The position numbers and the translations under genes are program-made. From NCBI GenBank assembly GCA_023078555.1, contig CM041196.1:10558985-10622984 (forward strand): a DNA stretch of 64,000 nt, in the 5' to 3' direction. A model generated the notes under the pieces. The model made no database searches and was not told the DNA's origin. It saw only the letters and a list, made by a program, of their open reading frames with translations. Source of the DNA: Ulva prolifera. Lineage: Eukaryota; Chlorophyta; Ulvophyceae; Ulvales; Ulvaceae. This document shows positions 9,721 to 19,719 of the stretch, one piece after another; the first letter of the stretch is position 1; every line of letters starts with the position of its first letter.

Positions 9721-12290
9721 CCGTGTTCCGTGCTCATTGGAGTGTGCGTGTTTGCAACCATGTTATGGGTAAGATATTACCGCATTGCACTTGCCTATAC
9801 TTGACTAGGTCAAACAATATCATCTGGGCTCTAACCAAACTCAGCGATAGTGCAGGGCTAGTGGCATCATAACAATGTCTGTACCTATGTCTGTGCTTCA
9901 ACACGATTTAGTGGAGTCTGCAGTCCGCAATGCTGTTGGCATATCTACACATCCTTGGAATCCTATTGGAATGCTTTGTTTGGAAGTTGTACCTTCAACA
10001 TTGTACTTCCGTCCGACCTGCATGCGTGGATCCTTTCACTGCCATAAGACACTTTCACAACACACACAAATGCTCAGCCACACTCAGCGATATAAAAGCA
10101 TTTACTGACACAGAGCTAGAGCTTTTACCACCCTGAAGTCACAAAGCATGTTATCACAAACAAGCAAAAACAAACAGGCAGAGGAGGGATGTGAGTACCT
10201 TGTACAGTCATTGCCTCTGGCAAACATCACAAGCAGACATGCTGTCTCTACGTGGAGCATGCACGCGCACGCTGTGAACGACGCTGCGACTACTGGCGCC
10301 TCGCTAACATCGAGATGCTATCGCCATCGGAACCCCTCGATGTGTAAATTGAAAGACATTGGAAATAGCTATGCGCAGCCCCCATGGTCTAACGCCCAAC
10401 GGGCAACACGACTGCAGACCCACAGCAGCCTGGGGATGCAGGCAGTTTGTGGAAAGACAATAGCGTACGCTCAAATCGAAGACTCTGCTGCGCCACCATA
10501 GCAACAAAGGCTGTCTGTGAGCGAGGTTCAAGTAAGCTGCGCTTTGTTTTTGGAGTGGAGCATGATGCATGGTGCTTACGCGAGGAGCGCGGTTGTGCGT
10601 GCATCAGATTTCTTGGGTGTGACATGCATTGTTGTCGCCTGGCACACAAAACAATTCTAGTGATACACCATTCCCTCATTCGGTAAACAGCAGATTTACA
10701 CAACAGAGTAGACTTTTCCCCAGCTAATTTTCCGTTTCCAGCCACTGCTCAGGACCCAGACTCGTAGTGGCAATCACTCTTCCACGCTTCACCTTGACCT
10801 TAGCTAGCTATTGTCTGCTGTTGTATGTATGCAATAACCGGACCGCATGCCGCCCCTCAGATGGCGGAAGCACAAGGATGGCAAACAAGCCTACCGGTAC
10901 CGACCCGCCTCCATCACCGCTCTGACACGCATTTCCCACAATAAGAACTGGTAGGAAGCAATCATCATCATGTTGCGCTGGACGAGAGTTCCGTCGTTGG
11001 TGCTGCGTGTTGGTGGTGTGCAATACAAGGTGTGCGTCATGTGGACGGACAAAGCAGCCCAGGCGCTCGACTACGCACACAAATCATGCGACATTCGCAT
11101 TTCATCAGCACTTACCATATCACGCATCTTCTGCGGGCGTCGATCAGCGTCGCGGCGTCACCAGGCCCACGACGCTGCTGCGACCGCGCGCCCTAGCGCA
11201 GATGATGCCTGCAGCGCAGCGGAGGCCTCGCCCGAGGCGCCAAGACGCCTCTGATATCTCTTGAGAGCATCAGGAGGCGTCTGGGCAGGTCGCCGTGTGC
11301 GCGCGGGCCCGGGTTCGCAGCCGAGGGCTAGCCAAGGGCAGCCCGCTGGCCCGCCGCGGCGCGCGCCGGAAGTAGGGGAGACATATACACAGGGGCTACG
11401 TGACGCTCGCACACTTGGGTGCGCAGTGTCACTGGGTGCGCGGTCTGCGGATGCGCGGGCAACCAACTCGCTGAAAACTACTCAAAATGCAGTTTTGAGG
11501 CCTCCTAGAGGCTCATTGGACTTCATATGGTGCTTGTGAACGAGCCATCGCTCAGTTTCATCCCAAACAGGTCGTTCATGGTGTCGAGCGCCCTCGGTCG
11601 CGCACCCACTCCGGTGCGCTGCCTAACTGGGTGCGCATTACTCAGGTGAGCGGATGTGGCAGTTGCGCTATCTGCTCAGCAAAATGCACCAGGACGGCAA
11701 TGCGCGTTTTCTTCGGTTATGTAGAGCAGATTTCATGTTTTATGACGCCTAGAGAGGCTATTCCGTGATGCCTGGTGCTCGACTCCGGGTGCGCAATGGA
11801 AGTGGGTGCGCATACTGCGGTGAGCAAGAGCGGACGATCTGACTATTTGCTTTCTCAGCATGACCAGGAGTCATCTCATACACAGTATGTAAGGACTTTG
11901 GCACACTATGACTTGGTACTTAGGAATTCCGAACTGAGGAGCACGTCAACACAGTGCACGTCTCATCGTGCATTGCGATTAGTGCTACGACGTGGCTATT
12001 GTTGGGGCTCGTCATGCCAATGTGACACAATGGATCTTGTTTATTATCTGGGCTCTCGGAATGACTGAAAGCTGCAGTTTCAGACAGTGGGTGGCTGTGT
12101 GTCTGGCACTGTACGAGAGAGCCTCCACCGCCTCATGAGTTTCTCCTTGAGACAGCGCTGTCTAGAGCACTGCGTGTCAACTGCTTAAGCTGTCTGCTCC
12201 ACGTCAACACCACTTCCGATACGTGCACGCCAAGCTGCCATGAGGCTGAGGAGCCAGGTTGGCGCGAGGCGGGAGCAGCGATTTGCGGCT
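9721..12290. other. Non-coding-looking stretch with clustered GGTGCGC motifs
   Basis: Frames are short and overlap on both strands without family motifs. From 11.15 to 11.83 kb GC content rises and GGGTGCGC or its complement recurs (near 11418, 11436, 11609, 11631, 11788 and 11805). A related cluster lies at 56.99-57.03 kb. I see no gene I can support. Confidence 0.45.
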
Positions 12291-13240
12291 TCACCATGGC
12301 GGGTGACTGTTGCGGCTTGAAAGCTTGCAGTCACGCACACACTCAAACAGAGCTTCTTGATCATGGTTGTCAGAGGTTTCCGTCAGACGCCAAGTCCTCG
12401 CTGAGATCTTCATCTGATTTGTTAGCCGGTGGAGGTAGTTCTGTGTCATGCATCGAATATGTTTTTTGTTGCTCGTGTTATCATTCTTTACGCCTACAGC
12501 CATGGCAAAGCGCAATCTTTCTGGGGAGTTCGTTTCTCTGCCGGGTGATTGCTGGTTCTGTGACAAACGCAACTCAGTCTTTCGTACCAACAAAACCTAG
12601 GCGATCACGTAGACTCGCGCAGTCATAAGAGGAACGCATTTCTTGTTGCGACTGGCAAAAACGATCGACGCCGTCCAATGTCTGTGTGCCGTCTGTCTTC
12701 TCTTTGTCTAAAGTTACAGCCTCACAAGTAGCAGTCCCTGCTGTGGAACAAACCTCTCCTCTCCAGACGCCCACCGACGACCGGAGGACTGTACCATCTC
12801 CTGGGCAATGTGATGTTTCCAATCGGTGTGCTAATGACGATGACCCGCTGCTTTGCCTCCACCTCCCTCATCCTTCTCTCATACATTCGCTTGAGGCCAA
12901 GACCCAGGTCCCCTTCCTCCTCAATGAAGTTGTTAACCGACGCTCCCAAGGAGAGCTGGATACACGGAGTTCATTTGACGACTTTCATTTTCAAGGCGAA
13001 GGGCCGATTTGCTGCCTTGAAGTTGCTGTACGTCTGGCCAAACCGTAAATTCAGATTGTCGCTTGGCCCTACCGGTGTTAGCATTGTACCACAAACAAAC
13101 GGCTGCGTCTGCAGGATCTTGACCGAATTACTTAGTTCTTGCAGCACTTCATGCGGACGCGAGGCGGGCAGGAGTTGGACTGCGATGCCTTTGTGAGAGC
13201 TGCACATGAGCAGAACCTTCATGTTGCTCCCTTACAGGAT
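12291..13240. other. Possible 5' exons of the second TNP2-like element, unresolved
   Basis: Coding-like frames exist on both strands: plus 12296-12628 ending in KPRRSRRLAQS, plus 12686-13048, and minus 12722-12949 and 12971-13222. They overlap, so at least some are shadows. The basic plus-strand tail resembles that at 8200-8240 before the ULP1-like gene. I cannot decide the true strand. Confidence 0.3.
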
Positions 13241-13248
13241 CCCATGAC

Positions 13249-14602
13249 ATGGACCAGCTTGCTGACAAGATGGAGCGTGAAAGGGCACACCAGCTGTGTT
13301 CGCAGCTCCGCCCTCCTAAGGAACACACTATTCGGTGGTTTCAAGAGAATGCTGACAAATCAATCGCTGCCGGCGCCTCTGTCACCATACGGCAAGTGTG
13401 TTACAGTATGATTGAGAGGAAGCTGGTCGGTGGTATGACAGTGGAGTGTCTGAACTCCATCTGAAGGTTGATTGCGTCGGGTGGCATGCTCTCGGATGAA
13501 GACAACCTGATGCCACGGTCTGTCACTGCTACTCTGTGTGCCCAAGGCTGGCATATTCATGTCCTTGCTTGATTGTGCACATTCGGCTCATGTGAGCTCA
13601 AACTCTCGTTGGTGCAGGTCCGAACACATTATGAAAGGCGTTTTGAACTTGCAAACCACAGACGAGTACGCCTACGACATTTGTGACAACATTCAATGTT
13701 CACATGTTTACGGCAAGCAACTGCCAATGTGGCAGCGACAGCAACGGCAACGCTAGACATGTGTCGAATGTGGGAATCTTAAGTTTCTCAAGAGGAATGC
13801 ACAGCTTGAACCAGTTCGGAGACGCGTTTCGCTCAGACATCATACGTTAAACAGTCTTGTGTGCGATCTTCCGGCTTGCCTTTGACGAAGTTGTCAACCT
13901 TGCAGCGCCTACGTTCTCCAATTGGCAGATGCCGTCAAGCACCTGTTGGGGGAGCCTGTGTTCGCAAGGTTCGCAGGCACGCGTGCACAAGCAATGCTCC
14001 AATCACCTTTTTACAAGCATCTTGATCAACAGCACGGTCAAGCTCTATCTGCCCTTGCTTGTGAGCCCCAGCCCAGCCCTTTCGGTGTAAAGGCTGCACA
14101 ATGCACTGGGACCCCTTGCACGCCTTCTGGCATTTCGCCAAGCGTGCCTGACAACTCGTGTGAAGGCCCAGCCGATGCCGACCCCACTGATGAAGTCATG
14201 ACGGGGGACGGGGACACCTTGACTCTCCTATTCGCACTCTCCGTGGACGGTGTGCAACTGCATGAGAATATCTGGGCAACAACGACAGTGATTGGCATCA
14301 AGTGTCTTCCACGATTTTTATGCAACACTGACCTTGCTTGCTTTCCTCTTGCGTACATAGGAGGGGTGAAAGAATCCACGTGCATGACTCAGATCATGGC
14401 ACTGATCCTGGAACAATTCAAGCAAAGCGAGCCGTCCGGGGTGAGTAACACAGGCAAGTCCCCCATTACATGTTCCTACTCTGCCAGAACTGTACTGCGT
14501 AGTGTTTCATACGGTGGGTTGCAGGCCACATTGAAGTGACTGGGAGCCCCATTCGTGTGTGGGACAGCTTCCGCAAGAAGTGGCGTCATGTGTTCCCTAT
14601 AT
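13249..14602 (+). pseudogene. TNP2/Plavaka-like transposase, N-terminal half, interrupted by the Ngaro-like element
   Basis: An acceptor CTTACAG precedes 13240. The frame 13249-13464 (MDQLADKMERERAHQLC and on) is a helical N-terminal exon. After an acceptor near 13618 comes YAYDICDNIQCSHVYGKQLP, and in the same frame beyond a TAG at 13754-13756 comes TCVECGNLKF. The paired Cys motifs match the C-x(n)-C ... C-x2-C zinc region of TNP2-type transposases. The frame 13922-14539 carries LLFALSVDGVQLHENI and then PLAYIGGVKES, the DG-QLF ... NLP ... G-KEP block of the family. A last exon (acceptor GTTGCAG at 14529) gives SPIRVWDSFRKKWRHVFPI before the insertion at 14603. The rest of the gene lies at 19720-22509. 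Confidence 0.6.
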
Positions 14603-14816
14603 CGTAGATTATGTGTAATATAATCGCGATTATGGTGGGTCATGGAGACGGACGCATGCTGTACCGGCAGTAGGCGTGGCCACAGGTGCTCATGATTGAT
14701 GTCGAGAGCAGCTATGAGCTGGTGGCACGCGGAGCATATAGGCGGGAGCTGGCTAGAGCTCTTCACGCAAGAGAGGTTTGTACCGTGCAGCTGATTGCTC
14801 TTCTTTAGCTCAGTTT
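14603..14816 (+). repeat. Split direct repeat A1 of the Ngaro-like element
   Basis: This 214-bp segment starts CGTAGATTATGTGTAATATA and is repeated at 19246-19459 with only a handful of substitutions. It marks the left end of the element. Confidence 0.9.
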
Positions 14817-16080
14817 GTCGGTCAACCTTTAGTAAACTGATTGCGGGGTCACGGCTGGAGTGGCGTCGTCTGGTTTGAGCAGCTGCTGCTTTCGACTTCC
14901 CCGTGACAATTATGGCTAGGACTTGTGCAGCTAATGCAGTTGTTAGAGGGGACAAGGCCAGCGATTCGACGTGACGTGCTGAAGCCAGGAAGGCATGCCG
15001 GGAACGATCGGGACCCTCGGGTCAGGCCCGGGCTGCTTCACCGCCACGAAGCGACATCGCAAAAGCTCAATCTGTTCAAGAGCAGGAGATCATGCCGACG
15101 GGGAAGCAGCCTGGTCGCGGCTAGCAGCTACTCGCCGCAGACGAGCGTGACTTCGACTCGGCCGTCGAAGCGGGAGTTTAGGCTCAGCTTCAGTCACTTC
15201 TTGGCTCAAATGATCGTCAGGTATGTCGCATTGCTCAGGCTTGGTTCGCTTCTGGTCGTGATATTGCGGCAAAGCCCGCATGGATACCAACTTGTCGAAC
15301 AGAGCTGAAGCGAGAGAGCGTGGCGCTGACGTTCCCGCGGCCGCGGTACAGTCTTTGCAAGGTGATGTGTTCCTCGAGAATATTCAATCGAGTAGATAGT
15401 GAGTACATGGAGGCCAGATCCAGCGCTGCGGAATTTTCTCAGCTACACTCGCGCAGCCGCTCCGTATGTCGCATGGATTGTCGTGCACACATGGTTTGTC
15501 ATGACTCATGATAGACCAGCTTCCGCTGACGGACACGTGTACCGGCACAGTAGCTGTCACTTGGTGTCGACAAGCAAGCATTGGCGCATGAAATGCACAT
15601 GAAGCTTGACAGTGATACGCCTCGGAGATGATCTGAGGAATGCACGAGCGCCTGTGTAGCTATGTGATATGCCTTGCAGACGGTTGTGACCCGCAAGCTT
15701 GCAGAGATGTGTCGACAGCATGTCAGCTATGCTCACAGTTTGAACGCATTGTCATAATGCATGTTTCCTTCATCGTGAGCAGCACTCATGGATGTACACA
15801 TCACAATAGGTGAAGCGGCGGCTTTGTGGCCGAGACCAATTTTCCATGCATTGGGTTCGGCTTCAGTTGACCTTGTGGCATGAACAGCCTGTGCAAGTCT
15901 ACATGACACCAGGCCCGTTTCCCGTGTGCCACGTATCTGTAACACACATGTAGCATGCATGCCGCCGCGCTGCATGTGGCGGGGCTTTAACTCAGTTCAA
16001 GTCACAGGTTCAGGGTAAGCCATGGCTGCTTCCGGGGCTGGCGGAGGGGCTCTCGGGAATGGGGCAGGCTGGGCTGCCCC

Positions 16081-17151
16081 ATGGGTTCTTGGGGAGGGGT
16101 ACGGGCGGGGGAGGGATTTCGGGCCCTCATACAACTGACGTTGGGGCGGACTGTAGCTTCCCAGGGGCGCGCAAATGCAGGGTCAGACTTCGCGCGATGG
16201 TCGCGGAGAGCGCCTCAGCGGGCGCCGCATGGCGATCCACGGGGGGCGGGAGGCGGACATGGGGCGATGGGCTGCCGCGATCACAGGAGAGCGGGGGGTG
16301 GAGATTCCAGACGATGGGATTTTCGCTTAGAGGAGGAACATGGGGCCCTAGAGTTGCTTCACCGGGAGGTTTCAGCGGGGACGTCACCGGGGACTCTGGC
16401 AGTCCACCCGGCTATGTCGGCGAGGTGGGACCGCTTTGGCCGCGGTATGCGGCTGCTTCTGGACTCCAATGAGGAGCTGGAGCTGTCGACGGACGAGGCG
16501 GCGGAGCGCACGGAGGCGTGGGTGAAGGCGGCGGTCCACCGCGTGTTCGTGGGGCCCCTCTCAGCACTCATGCATCATGGAGAGTAGGCCTTCGGGCCGG
16601 AGAAGAAGCGGCATGCGGAGACGACATCTGTGCTTGAGAGCCTGTTCAGCAGCGATGTGACGCGTGTTCCCACGTTGCCCGCGTCCCCTGAAGACATGAG
16701 GCAGGCAGCGTGGTTGCCGGTGCCCCGCGAGGACATCATGAAGACGGCTCACACTAGCAAGTGCTTCCGGTGTGGAGCCAAGGACACCAGCGGCAAGCAC
16801 TTCACGGGTGTGTGCGGGGCCAGCTTCGACACAGACCGCAATCCGCTCGTCTACAAAGGCAAGGCGGCTAGTGTTGGATGGGGGTCTGAACAGCTCTCGG
16901 GCTTCGGAATGCAGGACAGAGGGATGGGGGGGATGCGCGGCTCCATGTCGGATCGGCCCAGCCTCTCCATGGAGGAGATACGGGCTTTTGTCGCCAGTGA
17001 GGTGCAGGCTCGCGGCGAGGAGCCCTTGCGAGCCACAGATGCCCGAAGAGGACGGCACAGATCGCCGACGCCGCCTGCCGCAGTGCGCTGTCGGTCTCGG
17101 GAGCCGCCGCGCTACCCGGCGCCTCCTCAAAGGACTCATCGACGCGCATGA
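16081..17151 (+). pseudogene. Gag-like protein of the Ngaro-like element, with zinc motif and one internal TAG
   Basis: One frame runs from 16081 to 17151 broken only by a TAG at 16585-16587 (HHGE, stop, AFGPEKKRH). The first part is Gly/Arg-rich, then helical (SARWDRFGRGMRLLLDSNEE, 16414 on). The second part has CFRCGAKDTSGKHFTGVC (near 16763-16816), a CX2CX8HX4C zinc-knuckle-like motif expected of a nucleic-acid-binding Gag, followed by an RS-like basic tail. Further upstream (about 15040-15310) another decayed frame with two TAG stops may be the N-terminal part. Start codon not decided. Confidence 0.5.
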
Positions 17152-17511
17152 TGGCACGGGGGTCCGGGGGTGGGAGTACATGAGGCCGAAGCAGCAATGG
17201 GGCGGGGGAACTTCAGAGGGCAGCAGGGAGGGTCAGTGGGGCAGGGTGTTGTGGCGACGAGGGTGTCAAGCAACGGGGCAGACGGGTCAGATCCGGGGGG
17301 GGGACAGATGAGATCAAGGAGCTCTACGATGTGATGCGCGCGGTGATGACATTTCCCAGAGATGATCCGCCAGAAGGGGGGGTATGGGCATTGACTATCG
17401 GGATGGGCGATGTGTTATGGGATGCATACCCGCGGTTTCAGGGTGGTTTCAGGGCAGGCAATCTCCTAGGGAGAGAGGGCGACTGGGACGGGGGTATTCG
17501 CAGACGAGGAT

Positions 17512-19130
17512 GTGCATCTGCCGGCGCGGCTTAGACGATGGGTGCAGCAGGGAAACTGGGTATGGGTGGATCTCGCGCTTCTGAGGGATGCGCAGCCGCG
17601 CGAGCTGAAGCTGAAGAAGGAGGAGTTAAGATGGGCTGAGGCACACGTCAGGGACACGCTGCTGCCGGTGGGGGCAATTGAAGAGGTCGCGATGGAAGAT
17701 CTGCGGCCGGGGACCATAGAAAAAAATGTCACGGGAGAGGGCACTGTGGATGAGGGCTCAGGTACTAGGGATTCTACACAGGTTGGGGCTGAGGGTGTCG
17801 CGGAAGAAGAGCTTTCTTGAGCGGGGCCAGCTGCTAGGGCACTTGGGACGTGAGATGGACCTCCGGCATTGTAGATTGTACGTGCCGGAGCAGAAGGTGA
17901 TGAGCTTCAAGATGATGGCAGCGGCACTTCTACGGACACATCGGCGGGTGGAAGGCAGGGCACTCGCTTGGGTAGTGGGCAAGCTGGTCGCGTTCCGGCC
18001 GGCGTGCCCAGGGGTGGTAGTTTTTGCTTGGGGGCTCATGCGGGGGGTTGCATCATTGCCGCTGAAGCAGGGTGCGACGGTGCAGATGGAAGCAGTGGCG
18101 CGAGGGGCCTTCCTGTGGCGGGATTATTCACGCGAAGTTGCACTAGGTGAGCTCGCAATCGCAGAACTGAGGGTCTGGCGGCAGAGCATTTTCCGGGGAG
18201 GGGATCTCCGGGAAGTGCTCACGGGGCTGGCATACAGTTCAAACACGCTGAAAGCATACACTCAGCAAATTCAGCAATATCAGAAATTCTGTGTCCGATT
18301 AGGGCGACCATTGCAATCAGAACAATCAGCCGCATACTGGATTCTGCATGCATCAGAAGTGCTGCACCTCAAGAAGGCCACAGTTCGTGCGAAGTTGGCA
18401 GCGTTCAAGTGGGCTCACGCCACGCTGTGGGACAGTGGTCAGGTGAACACGACAATTGGGTCAGTGTTGTATCTCACTCAACGGGCCATTATGCGAAGAG
18501 CGGATGATCGCGAGCCCAAACTCGCGGTGGGCCGGGAGGGGTTGCGGGCAATTCAGGGGAGGTTGGGGAGGGAGGGGAGGAGTGAACACGAGCAGCAGCT
18601 GTGGGCATGGTGGCTGCTGTCCTACCGTGCATTTTTGCGTTGCTCGGAGGCTGCGGCGATTCGCTGGAAGCATTTGTCTTTTACCCGTGCCGACGATGGC
18701 GGGCGAGTGCTATTGCTGAGGCTGGCAGTGTCAGGTCGGCAGATCTTCAAGAACCACTGTGAGTCAATAGATTTCCGCATCCTCGCAGAGCCGGGTGGTC
18801 TATGCGCGGTGCAGGCCCTGATGGCATGGTGTCGTCAGAGCGGTCGGCCGCGCCGGGGGCTTGTGTTTGACTTGTCCCCGGAACAGGCTAGGGCTGAGCT
18901 GCAGCTGCAGTGCTAGAGTCCTGGGCGGCAGGCCGGGCCAGTATGGTTTGCATTCACTTCGCGCCGGGGCAGCTACCGATGCGGAGGCGGCAGGACGCCC
19001 GGTCAGCGAGATAAAATTCTTGGGACGATGGCAGTCTGCAGTGGTGCTGCAGTACATGCGTGCGGGGGAGCAGTTGGCTGCCGAGTTCGGCCTCCCCAGT
19101 GCGGGCTTGCGGGGGTTGCGCGTTTTGTGA
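17512..19130 (+). pseudogene. Pol of the Ngaro-like element: RT remnant plus tyrosine recombinase
   Basis: LPARLRRWVQQGNWVWVD...ELRWAEAHVRDTLLPVGAIEEV (17515-17680) matches the N-terminal finger region of DIRS-type RT. Within about 60 bp the sequence jumps to LGLRVSRKKSFLERGQLLGHLG (17782 on), which lies after the catalytic YxDD in relatives, so the RT core including YxDD is deleted. An RNase H/linker region follows (GRALAWVVGKLVAF). The recombinase then begins (SNTLKAYTQQIQQY), with the first catalytic Arg in LRCSEAAAIRW (codon 18638). A frameshift near 18900 precedes HSLRAGAAT (His 18951, Arg 18960), GRW and the Tyr nucleophile in LQYMRAG (19053). All the main recombinase residues are visible, split between two frames. 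Confidence 0.8.
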
Positions 19131-19147
19131 TTACTTACTGCGGAAAC

Positions 19148-19245
19148 CTCAGTTGTTCCAGAGATATCCAAGGGGTAGTGCCTCCAAGTGCTACGTGCCT
19201 CCGGGCACCGGTGTTTATTCAACACCGCCGTCTGAGTGACCATAA
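19148..19245 (+). repeat. Split direct repeat B1
   Basis: 98 bp from CTCAGTTGTTCCAGAG to GACCATAA. It is essentially identical to B2 (19622-19719) and to the end of the fragment at 41613-41965. Confidence 0.9.
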
Positions 19246-19459
19246 CGTAGATTATGTGTAATATAATCGCGATTATGGTGGGTCATGGAGACGGACGCAT
19301 GCTGTACCGGCAGTAGGCGCGGCCACAGGTGCCCATGATTGCTGTCGAGAGCAGCTATGAGCTGGTGGCACGCGGAGCATATAGGCGGGAGCTAGCTAGA
19401 GCTCTTCACGCAAGAGAGGTTTGTACTGTGCAGCTGATTGCTCTTCTTTAGCTCAGTTT
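19246..19459 (+). repeat. Split direct repeat A2
   Basis: Second copy of A1, directly abutting B1 as expected of Ngaro-type elements. Confidence 0.9.
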
Positions 19460-19621
19460 CCCGCCCGCCCGGGCCCTTTGTTTGTGCAGGAGCAATGCGC
19501 GTGGCGCACCGGGCTGCGTCTCTCGGTGCTTGCGTCCCGGCGGGGGTGGGCTCCATCGAGGCTGGTGAAGATTCAAGTTCCAGACTGTGACCCCCATCGG
19601 TGACAGGCCCATGGCCCTCTA

Positions 19622-19719
19622 CTCAGTTGTTCCAGAGATATCCAAGGGGTAGTGCCTCCAAGTGCTACGTGCCTCCGGGCACCGGTGTTTATTCAACACC
19701 GCCGTCTGAGTGACCATAA
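19622..19719 (+). repeat. Split direct repeat B2, right end of the Ngaro-like element
   Basis: Copy of B1 ending in GACCATAA. The next base (19720) resumes the interrupted transposase gene. The 162-bp spacer 19460-19621 between A2 and B2 is GC-rich and unrecognised. Confidence 0.9.

Larger units (their letters stand above)
14603..19719 (+). mobile_element. Ngaro-like tyrosine-recombinase retroelement with split direct repeats
   Basis: The structure is A1 (14603-14816), coding interior, B1 (19148-19245), A2 (19246-19459), spacer, B2 (19622-19719). A1/A2 are 214 bp and B1/B2 98 bp, with few differences. This A1...B1A2B2 arrangement is the hallmark of Ngaro and PAT-type members of the DIRS order. 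These elements integrate by tyrosine recombinase and leave no target duplication. Here the flanks join without duplication and restore the TNP2-like frame exactly (...HVFPI then FVFAFADTPAR). The interior has a gag-like zinc protein, a truncated reverse transcriptase and a tyrosine recombinase. RT core loss and stops mean this copy is non-autonomous. Confidence 0.85.
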
